Assembly: GCA_913062815.1 (NCBI GenBank)
Contig: CAJXWZ010000021.1
Coordinates: 32,036-96,035, forward strand
Direction: 5' to 3'
DNA from: an uncultured Colwellia sp.
GTDB taxonomy: Bacteria > Pseudomonadota > Gammaproteobacteria > Enterobacterales > Alteromonadaceae
DNA: 64,000 bases
In this document: piece by piece, positions 8,342 through 17,936 of the stretch
Position numbering within the stretch: the stretch's first letter is position 1
Layout: each line of letters opens with the position of its first letter
Translations under genes and position numbers: made by a program
Notes under the pieces: generated by a model
Seen by the model: the letters and a program-made list of their open reading frames with translations, nothing else
Databases searched by the model: none
What the model was told of the DNA's origin: nothing

Positions 8342-11300
8342 ATGAAATTAGCTGAATATTCAATTAAAAACCATGTAACAAGCTGGATGTTTGTTGCTAT
8401 TTTATTACTTGGCGGTATTGTGGCTTATGGTGGCTTAGGCCGATTAGAAGATCCTGAGTTTACTCTTAAAAGAGCTATGATCACTACCTCTTACCCTGGC
8501 GCGTCACCGATGCAGGTAGAGGAAGAAGTCACTTATCCATTAGAAAATGCGATTCAGCAATTACCGTATGTAGATTATGTAACTTCTATCTCTTCAGCAG
8601 GTTTTTCACAAATTACTATAGAAATGAAACCAACGTATCGTAAGGATGATCTTAAACAAATTTGGGATGAGCTACGTAATAAAGTAAACGACTTAAAAAC
8701 TCAATTACCACCAGGTGTTGCGACACCGCATGTTATTGATGATTTTGGTGATGTTTATGGTGTATTACTCGCCATTAGTGGTGATGGTTATAGTTATGAA
8801 GAAATTAAAGATTATGTTGATTATCTGCGCCGAGAACTGGTGCTTATTAAAGGTGTTGGTAAAATCACTGTTTCTGGTGAGCAGCAAGAGCAAGTGGTTG
8901 TTGAAATAGCGCGTAATAAATTAGCGGCTTTAGGTATTTCGACTAATCGAATTTTTCAATTGTTACAGACGCAAAATCAGGTGTCTAATGCGGGGGCTGT
9001 AAAAATTGGTAGCGAATATATTCGCTTTCACCCTACCGGTGAATTTAAAAGTGTTAAAGAATTAGAGAACTTAATTATTTCTAACCCTGGAGCATCGCAA
9101 CTAATTTATCTAGGTGATGTAGCTAATATCAGTCGTGAATACGCGGAGGTACCGCACCATATTACCAATTATAATGGTAAACAGGCCTTGTTAATGGGGA
9201 TTTCATTTTCGTCAGGTGTAAACGTGGTAAAGATAGGACAAAAACTTGATAAACGATTAATTGAATTAGAGTTTGTTCGTCCTATCGGCATGACAGTCGC
9301 CACCGTTTATAATCAACCTGCTGAAGTAGATAATTCAATGCAAGGGTTTATGCTTAGCTTAGTTGAGGCCGTTGCCATTGTGATCGCTATATTGTTAATT
9401 TTTATGGGATTACGTAGTGGTATTCTCATTGGCCTAGTGTTACTACTTACCGTATTGGGCACTTTTATTTTTATGAAATTACTTGCTATTGATTTACAAA
9501 GAATTTCATTAGGTGCATTAATTATTGCACTAGGTATGTTGGTCGATAATGCTATTGTGATCACCGAGGGAATTTTAATTGGTTTGAAAAAAGGACAAAG
9601 TAAATTACAAGCGGCTTTAGCAATAACAAATCAAACTTATATCCCCTTATTAGGCGCTACAGTAATAGGTGTAGTTGCATTTGCTCCTATTGGTTTATCA
9701 TCTGATGCTACAGGTGAATTTGCAGGTAGTTTATTTTGGGTATTATTAATATCGTTATTATTAAGCTGGGTAACAGCAATAACACTAACGCCATTTTTTG
9801 CTGATTTAATGTTTAAAGAACCCGTTAAAAATAATCAGCAAATAACAAATACACAACAAGAAAGTTTATATGAAGGTGCTATTTTTACAGGATATAAGGC
9901 ATTACTAAATGTGTGTATGCACTATCGTAAAACCGTAATGCTAATTATGTTGTTGCTATTTATTGCTGCCATTGGTGGTTTTAGTAAAGTAAAACAATCA
10001 TTTTTCCCTCCTTCCAATACACCTATGTTTTATTTAGACTATTGGCGCTATCAAGGATCAGATATTCGTGAAACACAAAAAGATATTGAAACAATTGAAA
10101 AATATTTATTAACCCTTGCAGATGTGGAACAAGTAACAAGCTCTACAGGTCGCGGAGCTCCGCGTTTTATGCTGACGTATGCGCCACAAAAATCTTATCC
10201 TGCTTACGGACAGTTAATTATTAGAGTCAAAAATCGAGAGGTATTACCCGATGTGTTAACCAAGTTGCGCTTGTACATGATAGGTAATTATCCGCAAGCA
10301 CAATTTAAGCTTAAACGTATGAAATTAGGCCCATCAAGTAATGCTAAAATAGAAGCTCGCTTTAGCGGTGCTGATCCTGATGTATTAAGAAATTTATCTG
10401 CACAAGCTAAAGATATTTTTCATCAAGATCTAGGCGCTTTTAATATTCAAGATGATTGGCGTGAGCGTACTAAAGTGATTCGTCCACAATTTAATGAAGC
10501 AATGGGGAGGCGTGTTGGGGTAACTAAACAAGATTTAGATCTGTTACTGCAAACCAATTTTTCTGGTAAACAAGTCGGATTATATCGAGAAGACACTAAG
10601 CTATTGCCGATAGTTGCCCGTGCTCCAAAAGCTGAAAGATTAAATATTAATAGTTTGCCGGAGCTACAAGTTTATAGTCAATCATTGCATCAATATGTGC
10701 CAATAACCCAAGTTGTGAACAAATTTACTACTCAATGGGAAGACTCATTAATTATGCGTAGGGATCGTAAACGTACCATCACCGTAATGGCTGATCCTGA
10801 TGTGTTAGGTGATGAAACAGCTGCTAGCTTATTAGTACGGTTAAAGCCTAAGCTTGATGCTATAAAGCTTCCTAGTGGCTACTCTTTAGAGTGGGGAGGC
10901 GAATTTGAATCATCTAATAAAGCTAAAAAAGCACTCTTTGGCGGTTTGCCATTAGGGTATTTAGTCATGTTTATTATTACGGTATTACTATTTAACTCAT
11001 TTAAATCAGCTTTTGTTATTTGGACAACCGTTCCTTTAGCACTAATTGGGGTAAGCATTGGATTACTTACCATGAATGCGCCGTTTACTTTCATGGCTCT
11101 ACTGGGGTTATTGAGTTTATCGGGTATGTTAATAAAAAACGGTATTGTATTGGTTGATCAAATAAATATTGAATTAACCTCCGGTAAATCAGCTTACCAA
11201 GCAGTATTTGATTCAGCAGTAAGCCGGGTTCGCCCCGTTTCTATGGCGGCAATTACCACCATTTTAGGCATGATACCTTTATTATTTGATGTGTTTTTTA

Positions 11301-11407
11301 AATCAATGGCAGTTACTATTATGTTTGGGTTAGGGTTTGCTACTTTACTCACGTTGATTGTAATACCTGTACTTTACACTATGCTTTTTGGCATAAAAAA
11401 AGTTTAA
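8342..11407 (+). CDS. RND multidrug efflux pump, inner-membrane permease
   Basis: At 1021 residues this has full RND length and architecture: one N-terminal helix (SWMFVAILLLGGIVAYGG), a large periplasmic loop beginning with LEDPEFTLKRAMITTSYPGASPMQVEEEVTYPLENAIQQLP, six helices, a second periplasmic loop, and the final helices. The proton-relay helix reads LGMLVDNAIVITEG, with VDN in place of the VDD of AcrB. That is seen in many MexW- or heavy-metal-like RND clades, but it should be checked. GIVLVDQIN and RVRPVSMAAITTILGMIPLL near the end are conserved RND motifs. It works with the adaptor at 7241 under likely control of the divergent TetR. Substrates are unknown. Confidence 0.93.
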   Translation: MKLAEYSIKNHVTSWMFVAILLLGGIVAYGGLGRLEDPEFTLKRAMITTSYPGASPMQVEEEVTYPLENAIQQLPYVDYVTSISSAGFSQITIEMKPTYRKDDLKQIWDELRNKVNDLKTQLPPGVATPHVIDDFGDVYGVLLAISGDGYSYEEIKDYVDYLRRELVLIKGVGKITVSGEQQEQVVVEIARNKLAALGISTNRIFQLLQTQNQVSNAGAVKIGSEYIRFHPTGEFKSVKELENLIISNPGASQLIYLGDVANISREYAEVPHHITNYNGKQALLMGISFSSGVNVVKIGQKLDKRLIELEFVRPIGMTVATVYNQPAEVDNSMQGFMLSLVEAVAIVIAILLIFMGLRSGILIGLVLLLTVLGTFIFMKLLAIDLQRISLGALIIALGMLVDNAIVITEGILIGLKKGQSKLQAALAITNQTYIPLLGATVIGVVAFAPIGLSSDATGEFAGSLFWVLLISLLLSWVTAITLTPFFADLMFKEPVKNNQQITNTQQESLYEGAIFTGYKALLNVCMHYRKTVMLIMLLLFIAAIGGFSKVKQSFFPPSNTPMFYLDYWRYQGSDIRETQKDIETIEKYLLTLADVEQVTSSTGRGAPRFMLTYAPQKSYPAYGQLIIRVKNREVLPDVLTKLRLYMIGNYPQAQFKLKRMKLGPSSNAKIEARFSGADPDVLRNLSAQAKDIFHQDLGAFNIQDDWRERTKVIRPQFNEAMGRRVGVTKQDLDLLLQTNFSGKQVGLYREDTKLLPIVARAPKAERLNINSLPELQVYSQSLHQYVPITQVVNKFTTQWEDSLIMRRDRKRTITVMADPDVLGDETAASLLVRLKPKLDAIKLPSGYSLEWGGEFESSNKAKKALFGGLPLGYLVMFIITVLLFNSFKSAFVIWTTVPLALIGVSIGLLTMNAPFTFMALLGLLSLSGMLIKNGIVLVDQINIELTSGKSAYQAVFDSAVSRVRPVSMAAITTILGMIPLLFDVFFKSMAVTIMFGLGFATLLTLIVIPVLYTMLFGIKKV

Positions 11408-11468
11408 AGGGTAAAAAAGACAAGGCTTTTATTTTTTGAACATTCTTTATGCTGTGAATAGTGTCACT

Positions 11469-12232
11469 TTAGAAGTCATAATTAACCACATTCAAGTGAT
11501 ACTCACTGGTTACACCTAACTCAGATAAAGGAATGATAATATTAATTGTCAATCCTTTGCCTAATTCACTGCTATAGTTTAATTCACCATGGAGCTTATG
11601 GTGAATTAATGTGTGTAAAATACTTAACCCCAACCCCTGTTTTTTAGCCATTTTAGACGTATAAAATGGCGTAAACATTTTATCTAATATTTGCTGCTCA
11701 ACGCCTTTACCATTATCTTGGTATTTCATAAGCAACGACTGTTCAGTCGTTGATATAGTGATTTCAATTAGCCCTTTGTTGGTATCTTCAAACGCATGTG
11801 TAATAGAATTCTCAATTAAATGCGTAAGGGTCAAGCAAAAGGCATTGCTATAAGAAACTACGGTTAAATTTATAGGAACTGTTAATTTAAAATCAATTAA
11901 AGGATGCTCAGATGTTAAACGTTTAGTTATGACATTACTTAATATCAGTTCTTTGATGTTGAACTTTTTTTTATCTTCAAGATGCTCATTTAATGAGAGT
12001 AATTTAAGTTTTTTAATTAAATCTGATGCACTACAAAGGCTTGTACAAATACTGTTAGAAATATTGACCATATTGTTTAAATAACCCTGCAAGCTTTTTT
12101 CAGATATTTTTTTATTGTTAAAGTTATTCAACATCGTATTCGTTTCATCACTAATATATGAACCTCCAACTAAGCAATTACCAATAGGTGTATTTAGTTG
12201 ATGAGCAATACCCACCACTACTTGAGCTGTAG
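11469..12232 (-). pseudogene. sensor histidine kinase, C-terminal catalytic part (split by IS66)
   Basis: On the minus strand this gives TAQVVVGIAHQLNTPIGNCLVGG (H-box with the phospho-accepting His), an N-box HLIENSITHAF, and ATP-binding G boxes YQDNGKGV, MFTPFYTSK and KKQGLGLSILHTLI: a complete HisKA/HATPase_c core. The sensor part is missing here. It lies at 18226-18817, beyond the second IS66 element. Joining the two across the target duplication restores the standard linker KKLIKAEEIASTAQVVVGIAHQ, provided one A is removed from the A8 run at 18260-18267. An ATG inside the element (12296) leaves an open frame into this part, so a soluble kinase fragment could in principle still be made. 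Confidence 0.88.
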
Positions 12233-12311
12233 TGAGCTTACGGCAGCCTAGCTCAACTTCTATTTTTTGATCTGATTTAATGAGTGCAACCTCCATTATT
12301 AGAATGCATTC

Positions 12312-12677
12312 ATGTCAAACCAAGATCAATTATCAACACTCGTTACTGCCTTTGAACACTGGCGAAGCAAGCGGAATGGTCGTCAAGTGCCAACACCTAG
12401 CACATTGCGCGAACAAGCCGTTGAATTACTCAACCATTATTCCTCTAGTCAAATCACCACCGCATTAAGGATCAGTGGCAGTCAACTCAAGCAATGGCGA
12501 AACAGTGTTGTGCCCGACGAAGAAAAATCGCAATTTGTTCATCTACCTCTTTCCACCTCACCAACACAGCCTTCCGTAAAGGTTGAACTGTGCTTTGCCA
12601 GTGGTGATCAGATGCATTTATCTGGCCTTGTTGATAGTGACATGCTCGCTTCGCTGATTGGCGCAATGAGATCATGA
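12312..12677 (+). CDS. tnpA: IS66 family protein TnpA (second element)
   Basis: A 121-residue IS66 TnpA-type protein: AFEHWRSKRNGRQVPTPSTLREQAVELLNHYSSSQITTALRISGSQLKQWR is the helix-turn-helix region, and a basic-to-acidic tail follows. It differs clearly from the TnpA at 5081, so the two IS66 elements belong to different subgroups and are not copies of each other. The stop overlaps the next start by 4 nt (ATGA). Functional alone, but the element as a whole is dead because tnpC is broken. Confidence 0.88.
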   Translation: MSNQDQLSTLVTAFEHWRSKRNGRQVPTPSTLREQAVELLNHYSSSQITTALRISGSQLKQWRNSVVPDEEKSQFVHLPLSTSPTQPSVKVELCFASGDQMHLSGLVDSDMLASLIGAMRS

Positions 12678-12988
12678 TCCACCTTACCGCCGACACCCAT
12701 ATATTAGTCGCTATTGCACCCGCAGATTTTCGCCAAGGCATTGATGGTTTATCGGCGGTCTGTCGTCATAAACTCAGCGTAAACCCTCGCTCGGGCACTG
12801 TGTTCGTTTTTATCAATCGCAATAAAACCATGGTGCGTGCATTAACGTATGATGGTAATGGTTTTTGGCTGATGACCAAACGCTTATCTAAAGGTAAGTT
12901 TCGAACTTGGCCGAATTCAAATAAAGGTATTGAGCCGCTCATCGCCAAACAGTTACGCCAATTGTTGATCAATAACGATCCATTATGA
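12674..12988 (+). CDS. tnpB: IS66 family accessory protein TnpB (second element)
   Basis: A 104-residue Orf2-like protein: HILVAIAPADFRQGIDGLSAVCRHKLSVNPRSGTVFVFINRNKTMVRALTYDGNGFWLMTKRLSKGKFRTWP matches the IS66 TnpB core. Translationally coupled to tnpA. A gap of about 120 bp follows before tnpC; it contains a short A/T hairpin (CTTTTTTC, then GAAAAAAG, around 12996-13016). Confidence 0.9.
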   Translation: MIHLTADTHILVAIAPADFRQGIDGLSAVCRHKLSVNPRSGTVFVFINRNKTMVRALTYDGNGFWLMTKRLSKGKFRTWPNSNKGIEPLIAKQLRQLLINNDPL

Positions 12989-13108
12989 GGAAAAATGGCT
13001 CTTTTTTCAGTAGAAAAAAGGGGGTAAATAATCCTTGATTTTTCATTTTATCGGATCATAATGCCCGTCAAATCAACCTGTTCAATACACTAAAACGCTG
13101 GATGACTC

Positions 13109-14510
13109 GTGAGTAAACCTTTTACCGACATTGATGGCAAAGCACTTGAGGCGTTAATTGAACGTGTCAATGAAGCCAAAGAAAATAATCTCGCGTTGAG
13201 CTCTGAGGACTATCAGTTATTGCTTGATGCTTTGCTGACCTTAGCGACCACGCAAACTCGCTTAGCGAACCACGATGTTACCGTGCATAAACTACGCAAA
13301 TTATTAGGCATTGAAAAGTCCTCTGAAAAATTAAGCGCAGTGCTTAAAAAAGCGAAAGCGTCATCACTTAAGAAAAATAAAAAGTCTAAAAAAATGATGA
13401 TGACGGTTTCACACCCGTTAAACCCACCGTTATTGTGCATCCATTAACCGAAATGAATAAAGGCGATACTTGCGTAGAGTGTTTAACGGGTAAGGTGTAT
13501 AAAACTGAGCCTGGCAGCTTGCTGCGTATCACAGGACAAAGCCCGTTTAAACCCGAGCAGCACGTAACGGAGCGTCTGCGTTGTAATACCTGTGGTGCTT
13601 ATTTTACCGCGCCATTGCCTGAGGATGTTTTAACCGATGGCACCAGCGCTCAAAAGTATGGTTATTCAGCCCGCTCACTGATGGCGATTTACAAATACTT
13701 TGCAGGGTTACCTTTTTATCGTCAAAGCAGTATTCAGAAATTACTCGGGGTAAAAATTACTGCTTCAACGGTTTTTGACCAAGTGGAGTTGGTTTGTAAC
13801 GATATTTATCCGGTGTACCAATTGCTATTCAACTTAGCGAGCGATGCTAAACATTACTATTTAGATGACACCACCAACCGTATTCTTGACGCAAAACCGA
13901 TAGAGAAGAAAGCCCGTAACAGCGATAAAACACGCACACGTACCGGTGTTTATACCTCCGGTGTTATCGCCACCCTCACGGATAATCGCGACATTGTATT
14001 ATTTGAAACGAACATTGGCCACGCAGGAGAATTCATCGACAGTATTTTGCATAAACGCAGTCAATCCTGCGCAAAACCACTTATCATGAGTGATGCTCTG
14101 GCGAGCAATCGACCCACGGTACGCGAGGCAATAACCTCACTTTGTAATAGCCATGCAAGACGACAATTTGTGGATGTTATCAATCATTTTCCTGAGGAAG
14201 TTGAGCATGTACTCAACCGTTATGGCGAAATATGGGGCAATGATGACTATACCAAAGAAGAAAAGTTAACGCCCAGCGCAAGACTTATCTATCATCAGCA
14301 ACACTCAATGCCCATCATGCAAGAGATAAAATTGTGGGGAGAAACACACTTTGCCAACGAAACCGTTGAAGAAAATAGCGGCTTAGGCAAAGCCATTCGT
14401 TATTTTATCAAACACTATGTTGGACTGAGCCACTTCTGTAATACCGAAGGCGTAAAAATCGACAATAACCGCATTGAAGCGATGCTCAAAATTATCGTGA
14501 GAGACAGAAA
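13109..14510 (+). pseudogene. tnpC: IS66 transposase TnpC, 5' portion: frameshifted and split by RIT
   Basis: The N-terminal coiled-coil part (13109 to about 13394) is in one frame. After an A7 run at 13388-13394 the protein continues in another frame, with VHPLTEMNKGDTCVECLTGKVYK, a zinc-finger-like CNTCGAYF, the DDE core (YYLDDTTNR, MSDALASNRP, NSHARRQF) and IDNNRIEAMLKIIVRDR. The coding then ends at the RIT left end near 14510. The missing C-terminus resumes in the same sense at 17937. Two independent lesions are therefore present: a one-base shift in a homopolymer and the 3.4-kb insertion. Programmed slippage at A7 is conceivable but not typical of IS66. Confidence 0.88.
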
Positions 14511-14539
14511 TTATGTGCACCTTCCCATTATGTTAAGTT
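14505..14539. repeat. RIT terminal inverted repeat, left copy
   Basis: 35 bp, beginning CAGAAATTATGTGCAC and ending ATTATGTTAAGTT. It is the exact inverted copy of 17876-17910. Its first six bases coincide with host tnpC sequence, as expected if crossover occurs in a short stretch shared by element and target. Probable recombinase binding and exchange site. Confidence 0.88.
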
Positions 14540-14593
14540 GGAAGTGCAAAGCACTAGTAATTCAGGGCTTCACACCCGTGGTTGTTCACATAA

Positions 14594-15601
14594 TCACAAG
14601 CTATCCAAGTAGGCCAGAATGTCTTTTGATGGTTCATATGTCTGATTCAGGCTTGCAACCCCAGATAATTTTGCCAAGGCTTCTCGTTTCATTTCCAGGT
14701 CGGCTTCCATGTATTGATGTGTTGTTTCTATTGTTTCATGACCAAGCCACAGAGCTATCACGGTTAAATCAACGCCTGATTGCAACAAGTGCATTGCGGT
14801 TGTGTGCCTAATACAATGGAGATTAATCTTCCTTCCTTTAAGTGATGCGCAAGTTGCTGTTGCTTTATTCACTGCACAATCAAGCCGCTGTCTTGCTCCA
14901 AAACGTGACATTTGGTTACCGTTACGGTTTGGAAAGAGAGGTGTATCTGGTGGATCAGGCAAGCTAACCAGCCATTTTTTCAGCTCCGTTATTGTTTGAG
15001 GCCATAACGGTATAATACGTTCTTTTCGACCCTTCCCGTGAAGACGGATAGCTTGTTGTCTTTTCAAATCAATGTCTTTAACCTCAAGCCTGACAATTTC
15101 TGATACGCGGGCTCCTGTGTTATAGAGCATCAATAACATAAGATGATCTCTTTGTCCTATCCAGGTGGTCATATCCTGAGTCAGTAACAGCGCATCAATT
15201 TCCCTTTTTTCGAGGTATTCGAAGACAAACCGATCTGTGCGTTTATCCGGGATGGCCAGAACTTTCTGAGTATCTGCTAGTCTCTGTGGTTCCTTAATAG
15301 CGACATAATTAAAGAAAGAACGTATCGCCGAAAGCCGGGCATTTCTGGTTTGTGCCTTGCAACCTCGTTTTTGTTCGAGGTATTGCAGAAAAGACAAAAT
15401 AACTTCGGTATTTATATCTATCAGGCTCAGTAAAGGTACGGATTTATTCTGCGCTATCGCTACAAACGGCAGTAACAACCTGAAGGTGTCACGATAAGAA
15501 TGTACAGTATGCTGACTGAGGCGTCGTTGATTGATCAGGTAAGAGCAAAAGTAGCATTGTAACAATCTCGCCAGATCGGTGGTTGACGGTGGTATTTTCA
15601 T
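14594..15601 (-). CDS. RIT element tyrosine recombinase, third gene (RitC-like)
   Basis: Starting at the ATG at 15601 (ATGA overlap with the preceding gene, favoured over the longer frame from 15679), the protein has 335 residues. The N-terminal SAM-like DNA-binding domain (LINQRRLSQHTVHSYRDTFRLLLPF) precedes a catalytic domain with all usual residues: Arg in NTGARVSEIVRL, Lys in HGKGRKERIIPL, HxxR in HCIRHTTAMHLL, His in LWLGHETIETT and Tyr in HQYMEAD. It resembles XerC/D-type integrases. It acts with its two neighbours in moving the RIT element; the division of labour is not known from sequence. Confidence 0.92.
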   Translation of the reverse strand: MKIPPSTTDLARLLQCYFCSYLINQRRLSQHTVHSYRDTFRLLLPFVAIAQNKSVPLLSLIDINTEVILSFLQYLEQKRGCKAQTRNARLSAIRSFFNYVAIKEPQRLADTQKVLAIPDKRTDRFVFEYLEKREIDALLLTQDMTTWIGQRDHLMLLMLYNTGARVSEIVRLEVKDIDLKRQQAIRLHGKGRKERIIPLWPQTITELKKWLVSLPDPPDTPLFPNRNGNQMSRFGARQRLDCAVNKATATCASLKGRKINLHCIRHTTAMHLLQSGVDLTVIALWLGHETIETTHQYMEADLEMKREALAKLSGVASLNQTYEPSKDILAYLDSL

Positions 15602-16533
15602 AATGGTTCTCCTGAGTACCCAGCAGAAAAACGTTCTGCTGCACAGGCCATAAGCGCTGGAGTTGCTGTCAAATACCAATAGGTATTGCTGACTTTTTTA
15701 TGACCTATATAGCGAGATAACTGTGCCACACGGCAATCAACCTCATCACCAGATTGATACCAGTCGAGCACCCGGCGGCAAACAAAAGTATGTCGCAGAT
15801 CGTATAATCTGGGGTAGCGGCCATTGAACTTTATCGACAAACCTGTTGCTTCTCGTAAACACCCAAAGGCATGTGCAGCCGAACGCATATTTAAAGTACG
15901 CCCGTTATCCAGTTGAAAAAATGACGTGACTTGCCCAGGTAAGTTAATATTTTCGCGAAAAGCCATATAGACTCTTAATGCATCAACAGTCGAAGGTGAT
16001 AATGGGATCAAGCGTTGCTTCCAACCTTTACTATTATGGATGGCGATTTCACCCGAGTTCAGTTCCACGTCTTTACATTGCAAGCGAACGGCTTCACCGG
16101 GGCGCAATCCGGTCGATACCAGCAATCCGATGAATGTTTTTATGGTGATGGGTCGTAAGCCGCTTTTTGGCGGTAGATTAAGTGCAGCCGACATTAATTC
16201 AGATACTTCTGTTTCACTAAAAATATAAGGTGGCAATCGTCTGTGAGTTGACGGCAGAAAATGTGTAGGCAGGATCACCGCATCATGTCCCAGCATGGCC
16301 AAATAACGTGAAAATGGTCGTATTACCCCAAAGCGTTTTGCCACGGTTATGTCCGCGTCAGAATGGGTCAAATTTGCCCAACGTAATGCAAGGTCAATAC
16401 TCAGGGAGTCAGCATCGCTTTGTTTCGCGGCAAAGCGCGCAAAGTTCTGCAAATACTCCCTCTCTCTGATTAACTCATATCCTAAGTGCCGCTTTAGTGC
16501 TAAATAGGAGCCTACCAATGATTGCCAATTCAT
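15598..16533 (-). CDS. RIT element tyrosine recombinase, second gene (RitB-like)
   Basis: A 311-residue phage-integrase-type recombinase. The catalytic set is present: Arg in STGLRPGEAVRLQ, Lys in NSKGWKQRLIPL, YDLRHTFVCRRV (HxxR region), YIGHKKVSNTYWYLT (His and the nucleophilic Tyr). The N-terminal part (LKRHLGYELIREREYLQNFARFA) is the expected core-binding domain. It overlaps both flanking recombinase genes by 4 nt (ATGA), so all three are translated together. Confidence 0.92.
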   Translation of the reverse strand: MNWQSLVGSYLALKRHLGYELIREREYLQNFARFAAKQSDADSLSIDLALRWANLTHSDADITVAKRFGVIRPFSRYLAMLGHDAVILPTHFLPSTHRRLPPYIFSETEVSELMSAALNLPPKSGLRPITIKTFIGLLVSTGLRPGEAVRLQCKDVELNSGEIAIHNSKGWKQRLIPLSPSTVDALRVYMAFRENINLPGQVTSFFQLDNGRTLNMRSAAHAFGCLREATGLSIKFNGRYPRLYDLRHTFVCRRVLDWYQSGDEVDCRVAQLSRYIGHKKVSNTYWYLTATPALMACAAERFSAGYSGEPL

Positions 16534-17777
16534 GATGTTTTCCTCCTAGGCCAAGGAAGAGCCACATTCTGTAACGTATTTCGATCAACCCAGGTATATC
16601 TGATGGTGGTATCAATACATTGATGTCCTAAAACATCGGCGATAATTTTCAATGGCACTTCCTTTTCTAATAATCGGCTTGCCACCATATGTCTCAGACC
16701 GTGTGACTGGCCGCGCGACGGAGAAATACCAGCCTTGGTGAATACTCTTTTGACAACACCACAAATTGTGGATTGCTTTACAGGCATACCCAAAGGTGCA
16801 CGGTGATAAACAAAAACAGCGCGTGTTTTTGTGTCGGGGCGACCCACCATAATATAGTCGACCAATGCAGCCATTAATGTGTCGGGAATTGGCAGTTTCC
16901 GTTGTTTTCGTTGCTTGGTGTAAGTCAATGTAAGTACCTTATTGTGCCAGTCGATATTGTCCAAATTAATCCTAGATACTTCGCCAGCCCTCATTCCCAA
17001 GTCAGATAAACATCGAATTATGGCGTAGTCGCGTTTGCCTACAGGTTTACTGCGATCAATTTCGACGAGCAGTCGATTAAGTTCCTCATTGGATAAAGGT
17101 TTGCTGACAGGAAGGTTAACCATTGATTTGGGATGTGGGACACAAATATCAAGGCTTACAGGACAACGTCCTTGTACTGATAAGAAACGTAAGAAACAGT
17201 TCAAACTACTGGTAATAACGGTCAAACTTGCTCTTGAGACGGTATCAGCCCTGTAACTGACAAATGATGACAGTTGCAAAAAAGTTAGCGTATCAAGTTG
17301 AGTCGCTAGATTTTGTGCAATCCATGTTAAGAATACTTTTGCGTACCGACAACGATAATCCCGAGTTGCAGAGGATAAACCAACGACGTCTTTAAGGAAG
17401 CAATCATAGGTTTTTACCAAATTATCGTGGCCACTGATCTGTATTGGTTCCCCGTTGAATAGTCCTGCCAACGTGATCCAATGAGATAATGCTGCTGCAA
17501 CTCCTTTTTTACTTCGAGGGAACGAACGAGGGCATTGGCAGACTGGTAGATGCTGCACAATGAAGTTAGTCTTATCCTGTGCTGAAATTCGTCTACAGTC
17601 ACGCCTTCGTTGGCGTTGCCACCAAGAAAAGTGGATCACAACGGCAAGATACTGAGATATTGAAGTTGAAACATACCCGTTGTCGGTTAGAAAACTCATA
17701 AATGTTTGGATCTTGTCTGTCGGTATAAATTGTAATTCCGTTAACAAGAGAGGACTTTTAATGTATTGACTGATCAT
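16530..17777 (-). CDS. RIT element tyrosine recombinase, first gene (RitA-like)
   Basis: 415 residues, the longest and first-transcribed member of the trio. The N-terminal domain includes IQTFMSFLTDNGYVSTSISQYLAVVIHFSWWQRQ. The catalytic domain has LGMRAGEVSRI (Arg), TKQRKQRKLPIP (Lys), SHGLRHMVASRLL (HxxR), VLGHQCIDTTIRYTWVD (His, Tyr). An AAAAGGAGCC ribosome site precedes the ATG. About 100 bp separate the start from the right inverted repeat, which contains sub-terminal copies of an ACATAATGG-like sequence that may bind the recombinases. Confidence 0.92.
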   Translation of the reverse strand: MISQYIKSPLLLTELQFIPTDKIQTFMSFLTDNGYVSTSISQYLAVVIHFSWWQRQRRRDCRRISAQDKTNFIVQHLPVCQCPRSFPRSKKGVAAALSHWITLAGLFNGEPIQISGHDNLVKTYDCFLKDVVGLSSATRDYRCRYAKVFLTWIAQNLATQLDTLTFLQLSSFVSYRADTVSRASLTVITSSLNCFLRFLSVQGRCPVSLDICVPHPKSMVNLPVSKPLSNEELNRLLVEIDRSKPVGKRDYAIIRCLSDLGMRAGEVSRINLDNIDWHNKVLTLTYTKQRKQRKLPIPDTLMAALVDYIMVGRPDTKTRAVFVYHRAPLGMPVKQSTICGVVKRVFTKAGISPSRGQSHGLRHMVASRLLEKEVPLKIIADVLGHQCIDTTIRYTWVDRNTLQNVALPWPRRKTS

Positions 17778-17875
17778 GGTGCGGCTCCTTTTAAGCTTAA
17801 AGGTTCACCATTATGTTGAGCTTTATTTTGATCATATGCAGGTTTATCAGGGCTTGAAGGTAGCTTGGAAGAGTT

Positions 17876-17910
17876 AACTTAACATAATGGGAAGGTGCAC
17901 ATAATTTCTG
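17876..17910. repeat. RIT terminal inverted repeat, right copy
   Basis: 35 bp, the exact inverted copy of 14505-14539, ending GCACATAATTTCTG. Unlike the left end, it is followed not directly by host sequence but by the palindromic stretch described at 17905-17936. Confidence 0.88.
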
Positions 17911-17936
17911 TTATGTTGATATCAACATAACAGAAA
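17905..17936. repeat. perfect 32-bp palindrome at the RIT right junction
   Basis: A perfect inverted repeat with 16-bp arms (TTTCTGTTATGTTGAT and its complement) and no spacer. One arm overlaps the end of the RIT inverted repeat and the other ends in host tnpC bases (CAGAAA). It may be part of the recombination site, or DNA carried from a previous insertion site. Confidence 0.85.

Larger units (their letters stand above)
14511..17930 (-). mobile_element. RIT (recombinase-in-trio) element inserted in IS66 tnpC
   Basis: An element of about 3420 bp with three adjacent tyrosine recombinase genes on the minus strand, coupled by 4-nt overlaps: the defining layout of Recombinase-In-Trio elements. 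Its ends carry perfect 35-bp inverted repeats (14505-14539 and 17876-17910). The bases ACAGAAA occur at both host junctions (14504-14510 and 17930-17936). Excising it restores the tnpC frame from IIVRDR to KNAMFHKTLLGATIGD. The DNA is richer in G+C than the surrounding genes, so it probably came from elsewhere. The right end has a 20-bp palindromic stretch outside the inverted repeat that has no counterpart on the left. Confidence 0.9.

Noticed and set aside
9313..9564. antisense reading frames inside the RND, MCP and carboxylase genes
   Set aside because: They are shadows of strongly coding frames and show no family features.
15602..15679. N-terminal extension of the third RIT recombinase
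   Set aside because: It overlaps the preceding gene deeply in another frame; the ATG at 15601 in an ATGA overlap matches the coupling of the other pair.
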